Below the pieces are notes generated by a model, which was not told the origin of the DNA, did no database searches, and was given only the letters and a program-made list of their open reading frames with translations. A program made the position numbers and the translations under genes. A stretch of 64,000 nt of DNA from Chrysomallon squamiferum. Taxonomy: Eukaryota > Mollusca > Gastropoda > Neomphalida > Peltospiridae. This document shows positions 58,495 to 64,000 of the stretch, one piece after another (position 1 is the first letter of the stretch; every line of letters starts with the position of its first letter). The DNA lies in NCBI GenBank assembly GCA_012295275.1, contig CM022671.1, positions 7,586,227 through 7,650,226 on the forward strand. Reading direction: 5' to 3'.

Positions 58495-59564
58495 GTAGAG
58501 ATATAATTCTTTTAAGATTGATTTAATGTTGTTTCTAATGCTAGACTTAACGATGTATGTACCGCTTAATTAATGTCTTGTAGCGACTGTGTTAGCAGTG
58601 AAGGGATAAAATGAATGACGGAGAGTTAAATGTACATTTTCATGTCAGATTGATTGTGTTAATAATTTATAGATGACCAGTTGGGGGTGGGAGATTGTTT
58701 TATATGTCATTCTGTCTGAGTGCGTGATGTTATCAGATTTATTCTGTGAATTCTGTAACTTAGTATTTACGACACTGTTGTTGTTTTGAATATTGATTGA
58801 ACCATAAGCAAAAATGTATTGTAACTACGATGTTATTTTTATATTTGTCTATATTTTGCGTGGAGGGATTGTTTACTGAAATTCATTCTTCTATTGAGCT
58901 CTTATTTTGTGTGTCTGTTTTGTCGTATAGAAATATTTTTAAGTATCATTTTTCTCTGAATAATCTCTTTAAACTTCTACATTTTTCATGTAATGTTAAT
59001 GTAAGTAAATTAGAAAAAACCCTCAAAAAAACAAATATTTATTGACTGCTTTTAGAAGTTGAATTTAATTCTTAATTTAAAAAATTCAACTTAAATTTAC
59101 ATTAAGCAGGATAAATAATATTCCTGTATTTAAGAATAAAAGGAATGTGATTGATTTAATGAGTAACATTTTTTATAGCAGATTAGAATCATATAATGTA
59201 TTTTAATTGTGTGTGGTTGTTTTGTGGTTGTTGTTTTTGCTCTCTTTTTCTGTTTGATATAAACCCCCCTTTTTTTTCTTTTCTGGAAGATATAAGTTAA
59301 ATCAGATCTGTCAACAAATCCATTGATTTAGAAAAAAAACACCAAACCTTCAACATGTTTTTAAAAAAACCTGATTTTTTTAATAGAATGGCATTATGAA
59401 TATACAATTTACTTTTTTTTTTTATATATATATATAAGCAGATTTTTAAAAAAAATTTGCTCAGACTTGTGCTTTGGTTAATTATCATCATCTAATTTAT
59501 TTTTGTTGGTCATTTATTTATTTTTATTAAGTATTTCTTTTAATAATTACATATATAAGTACTA

Positions 59565-59567
<3 letters not shown>

Positions 59568-59601
<34 letters not shown>
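59568..59601. repeat. (TG)n microsatellite
   Basis: A clean TG tract directly followed by TTTCAG. Confidence 0.9.
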
Positions 59602-59602
<1 letters not shown>

Positions 59603-60352
59603 CAGAAGTAAAATGGACAGCCTAATCTGCCATGACATTCTGAGACCAGGTTTCACAGTATTTTGCAAACTGTACATTTGTCACAGGACTTCCACCTACA
59701 CCAGCTTGATGTAACTGTAACCATCATGTTGACATTTACAACAGCTGGTTCTGAAGAAAAATTACAGCACTCAGGTGTCTGTGTTCATTGTAATTAGAGA
59801 AAACTAATTAAGGTGCCTTTGTATCAGGTGATGCATCATGAACGTAATTAAAGAAAGAAAAATAACGGAGAAAGACTGCAGATACAGAAACTAACCAAGA
59901 ACACTTTTTTGTATCATGTTGTTATGTTTCAGTAAAAATATAATTACCAGCAAAAAGAAAGACAGCTTCGGGGAGGGGGGGTGGAAAAAATAATGAAAAG
60001 AATAATAAGACTATTTATTTTTGTTTTAAAATTGTAATTATATGCTTCATAAATATACTAGTTTTGGAAATAACAGAGAAATAAGAATCAGTGGGGTTTT
60101 TTGTTTCAATTTTTTGGTGATCATGATCGTGTATTATAAACCTAATTAACTGGGAAGAAAACAAACAGAAATAGTAGATGACAACGAAAGATATAGAAAA
60201 TTGAGCAGAGTTCTTTTGTTTCATGGTGCTTTGTTTCCTGTGATATGGTACGGGACATAATTAACTACTGAAGAAAGACAAACAGTGGAACATCATTTAA
60301 TATAGTTTAATTTTGTTTGATGTTTTGTTTTAGATGATATTCATAGCTAAAC

Positions 60353-60445
60353 ACACACACACACACACACACACATATAAATATATATATGTACATACAT
60401 ACATACATACATACATACATACATACATACATACATACATACATG
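60353..60445. repeat. (CA)n and (CATA)n repeats
   Basis: A CA tract, a short TA stretch, then CATA tetranucleotides. Confidence 0.9.
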
Positions 60446-62797
60446 CACGCATTCATACATAATATAAATAAAAGAAAATATGAAAAAGAATAAAAATGAA
60501 TATGGAGAAGTCTCTTTCAAACCAAATAAACAGCAAACCAAATATGAATAGTAATAATGGATTTTTGTTTCTCATTGTAAAAAAAAAAAAAAAATTTAAA
60601 TTCATAAACATACTTGAATAGAAATAAAAAAAAAAAAAAAACAATACTTTAATAGAGAAGAATGTAACAAATCAATAATTAATGGGATTTTTTTGTATTT
60701 TTTTTTTTTTTTTTTGTTTCATTTTGTTATTGTTCTTGTATTTAGAAAAAGAAAAGAAAATCTTTAATTCATTATTTTTCTTTCTTTCCAATGTGTGTCT
60801 GTGATTGATATATATGTGTATGTGTGTGGGCAGGTTCATATATTATATATGAACTACACACACATTCCTTTATGGGGAAAAAAAGAAAAATAACAAATTT
60901 CTTTTTTTTTTTTTTTTTTTTTGTTATGTTTCATATAACATTTTATGATAAACAGAAATATTTTGGACTGAATGAAAGAAAAAAAAACGAAGAAGCAAAT
61001 AAGTATTTTTTACGTATTTTGTTATGTTTCAAAACAAATAATGGATAAAAATATACTTTATTGAAAATAAAATACAAAAGTCAAGAAAGGTAATTGATTA
61101 ATGGATTATTTTTTTTGTATTCTGTTTCAAAATAATAATAATAATAATAATAATATTGGAAAATGATAAATATAAAACCTTGAAAAAATAAAAATGATAA
61201 TAATATAAAATAAAAAAAAAAATAAAAAAAAAATAAAAAAATAAATAGAACACAATAAAGAAGAAAATAACAGAACAAAATTTAAAATAAATACTAGAAC
61301 CTAACAGAAAAAAAATTCAGATAAATGTAAATTTACTTTTATACATTATGGTAATTTATCATCAAGATAACTAACTGTAAAACAAAACAAAAAATTAAAT
61401 AAATAAAAACATAAAAAAAATAAATAAAAATAAAATTAAATTGAAATAAATTACACTGTGAGAGAACTAATTGGTGTCTTTCTGCTTTACCCTGTTGTGC
61501 ATTCAGATAATATATCAAATGCAGAAGTAATTAGAAAACAAAAATATAACCAAAATACCAAAAAAAATTATCAAAAAAAAAAAAAAAAAGAAGAAGAAGA
61601 AAAAATAAGAGAACCTTTTGCTGAAATCAGTGCATGCATACTAGGTTTTTTATTTGTGTTTTTGAAAAATATTTATAATTACAGGTTTCAAATAACCAAA
61701 GTGGGGGAGAAAATATAGTTTTATGTTTATTTGTTTTTTTCTTCATTGCAATAATTTCAGCGCCATTGTCTTGAAATTGTATCTCTATTTTATTGATTAA
61801 TCTTGTAGAAGGTTTTTCAATAGTCAGGAATTCATCTTTCATTAACTGAATTTGTAATTTTTTTGGCATCCATATTTTGCACATCATTTAACAGTATTAT
61901 TGGGATATGTCCATTTTATTTTATTTTTATTAAATAAAATGATTTTTGATTATCCTCCATTATTTCAATAAAATATTAACTGGTATATAAAACAAATGTT
62001 ACTTTTGGGTTCTTCTTAGAGAAGATGAATATAGGGTAAAATATGGTGATTAGTTGTGTTTTTTTGTGTTTTTTTTTTTTTATATATAAATAAAATAATT
62101 AAAGACAGAATCATTCATGGGAGAATCAAGTTATTATTTAATATACGTTTAAATTATATATATATATATATATATTTACATATATTTTTATTCATATTAA
62201 ACAATATACTATTAATGACACAAGTTACATTGCCTAATAACATAAAAAAAACAAAACAAGGCAGAATAGTTTTTAACCGTATATACCCATGGAATCGAAT
62301 AGAAAAGCGAAGCCATGCAAGTGGACAAGTTTGTTACATACTATAGTATTTTCTTGTAAAAGGATATTATGGATGGTCAAACAGAACTGGAATTATTTGA
62401 ATATATCGACAGTTGAAGGCAGTGTATTTATGGACTATAATTATTAATGCACATATATTAAAAGTTTGTAATTATTTTAAATACAAAAACTAGATAATCT
62501 TAAGATTACATATATATTAAAATTAGTATGTTAATAAAATATCAGTTGTTAATATACATAACAGAAATGTAGCTAATGAAACAAACTTTCATAGATGTTG
62601 ATTATTCATCTTTATACATAACAGAAATGTTATTATTATTATTATTATTACTATTATTATTATTTTTTTTATTATTATTATTATTTTTAGGTGGGGTTCA
62701 TTTGAGTATGATTATTTTAATTAATGTATTCTTTTTTAAATTAAAATTTACATTTAAACATACACTGATTACAATACTTTTTTCAATGGATTTGTGC

Positions 62798-62802
<5 letters not shown>

Positions 62803-62860
<58 letters not shown>
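62803..62860. repeat. (GA)n microsatellite
   Basis: A clean GA tract preceded by TG dinucleotides. Confidence 0.95.
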
Positions 62861-62862
<2 letters not shown>

Positions 62863-64000
62863 GTTGTTTTTTCTCTGTATTTTTAACCATGTAATCCCTT
62901 TTGATGTACATTTATTAATTTGGCATACATAAACAACATGTACTGTATTTTGAAAAACACAGTTGCAAATTAACTTTATTTGTACTGCGCCTGTGTTTCA
63001 TTAACAGTATTTTTCAAAGTTAATGAAGATTTGTAATCCAGTGTCTACATACACATGTATATCCATTAAATATCAACTGAATAAATAAAACCAGGCACTG
63101 CTGTAACTGGAAATTATCTATTACTTTTAACTTGTAAGATCACAGTTGCTATGCATTGTGAAGCTTACAAGGTAAATTCCATGGAAGCATTGTTAAAACT
63201 TTTTTTAATAATGACAAAACATTTCAATTCAAATTACTGTTTCTCTATTTCATAGAAGAAAAAATGAGATGAAATTTGAAAAATATATTACATTGTGACT
63301 TACGGTAATGAATTGTATTAACAGATACAGTTTCCATCCAGTTGTTTTGCTTATATACATGAATGTTCACTAATGATAAAGATTAACAATAAAATAAAAC
63401 CAGCCAGAAAGGATTTCCAGTTTTCTTAAAAATGATGGTTTAAATGTTATTTTTTTTTTTAATAATAAAAATAATAATAGCTGGCTTGTAAAGTTGTATC
63501 AACTAATCAAGAATCTGTTTTTATTTATTTTATTTTATTTTACATTTTTGTGAAATAAAATCACAGTATCAGAGAAAATGGTAGCTTCTGTGTATTGAGT
63601 TTATTGTCATTCTTTATTATGTTTCAGGAGATGTTGGTTACTAGGAAGTATACAAAATACATTTAAGCTATTTGTATTAAACAGCAATGGCAGTTTAAAA
63701 TGGTCTTTATTAAAAAACTTAGTGTAACTATAACAGCATAGACAGTTTGTTTTAAAAATTTTTAAAAATGTATTTATTTGAAACTTGGTAATATGATCTT
63801 AGATTGTAACTCTTTTGTTGTCATATTGATAGCAATAAAAAGGTTATCTAAAAGAAAGAAAAAAATCATTTTATTTGTTTACTTTTTTTAAATTGAAAAT
63901 GTGGATATCATATTGTTTAGCTCAGCAGGCAGTTTTTCAGTTAAAATTAGAGGATTATTTTAAAATGGATATAATACAGCTTAATTATAATATTGTAAAA

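Larger units (their letters stand above)
48946..64000. other. Gene-poor 15-kb region, possible first intron of the divergent gene
   Basis: No securely coding exon is visible. It is AT-rich with CA, TG, poly(T), CATA and GA tracts, two TIR or fold-back elements, and a few islands of higher-complexity sequence (about 54060-54370, 55550-55930, 57230-57550, 58210-58500, 59600-59840). Frames at 54077-54373 and 55577-55789 resemble no protein I know. Confidence 0.5.

Overview
This is nuclear DNA of an animal. It is AT-rich, has GT-AG introns, one gene per transcript unit, very long stretches of microsatellite and a few small transposon relics. The density of (ATT)n, (TAG)n, (GA)n, (TA)n and (CATA)n tracts together with compact metazoan gene sequences fits a mollusc, and a cephalopod such as an octopus is my best guess. 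That guess rests on repeat style and is an inference. The gene identities come from hand splicing and recognition of conserved family motifs.

Layout. Positions 1-10359 hold no gene I can support: microsatellites, a 120-bp duplication and the decayed 3' end of a non-LTR retrotransposon (about 6410-6965). A caveolin gene lies on the minus strand (10360-17236, three coding exons, 166 aa). Positions 17237-22356 are repeats, including a 226-bp mariner-type MITE and a minisatellite. UBXN7, a p97/VCP adaptor, follows on the minus strand (22357-30637, twelve coding exons, 553 aa). A plus-strand gene with an unbroken 2148-nt reading frame (33906-36053, 715 aa) carries the Tantalus-like signature of the PRR14/PRR14L family. 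It converges on MKS1, a ciliary transition-zone B9 protein, on the minus strand (37503-48704, twenty coding exons, 557 aa). About 180 bp upstream of the MKS1 start codon a divergent plus-strand gene appears to begin (48885-48945). I see no further secure exon of it, so 48946-64000 is either its first intron or intergenic DNA. That stretch holds two fold-back or TIR elements and some islands of complex sequence.

The genes do not form a pathway. All exon joins were checked for frame by hand: each join conserves phase and the summed lengths are multiples of three (caveolin 501 nt, UBXN7 1662 nt, MKS1 1674 nt). I found no prokaryote-type system, CRISPR array, rRNA or convincing tRNA. The most interesting points are the MKS1 bidirectional promoter with a mirrored 12-mer over both starts, repeated RRRS motifs and a fresh 102-bp in-frame duplication in the PRR14-like gene, and the fold-back elements.
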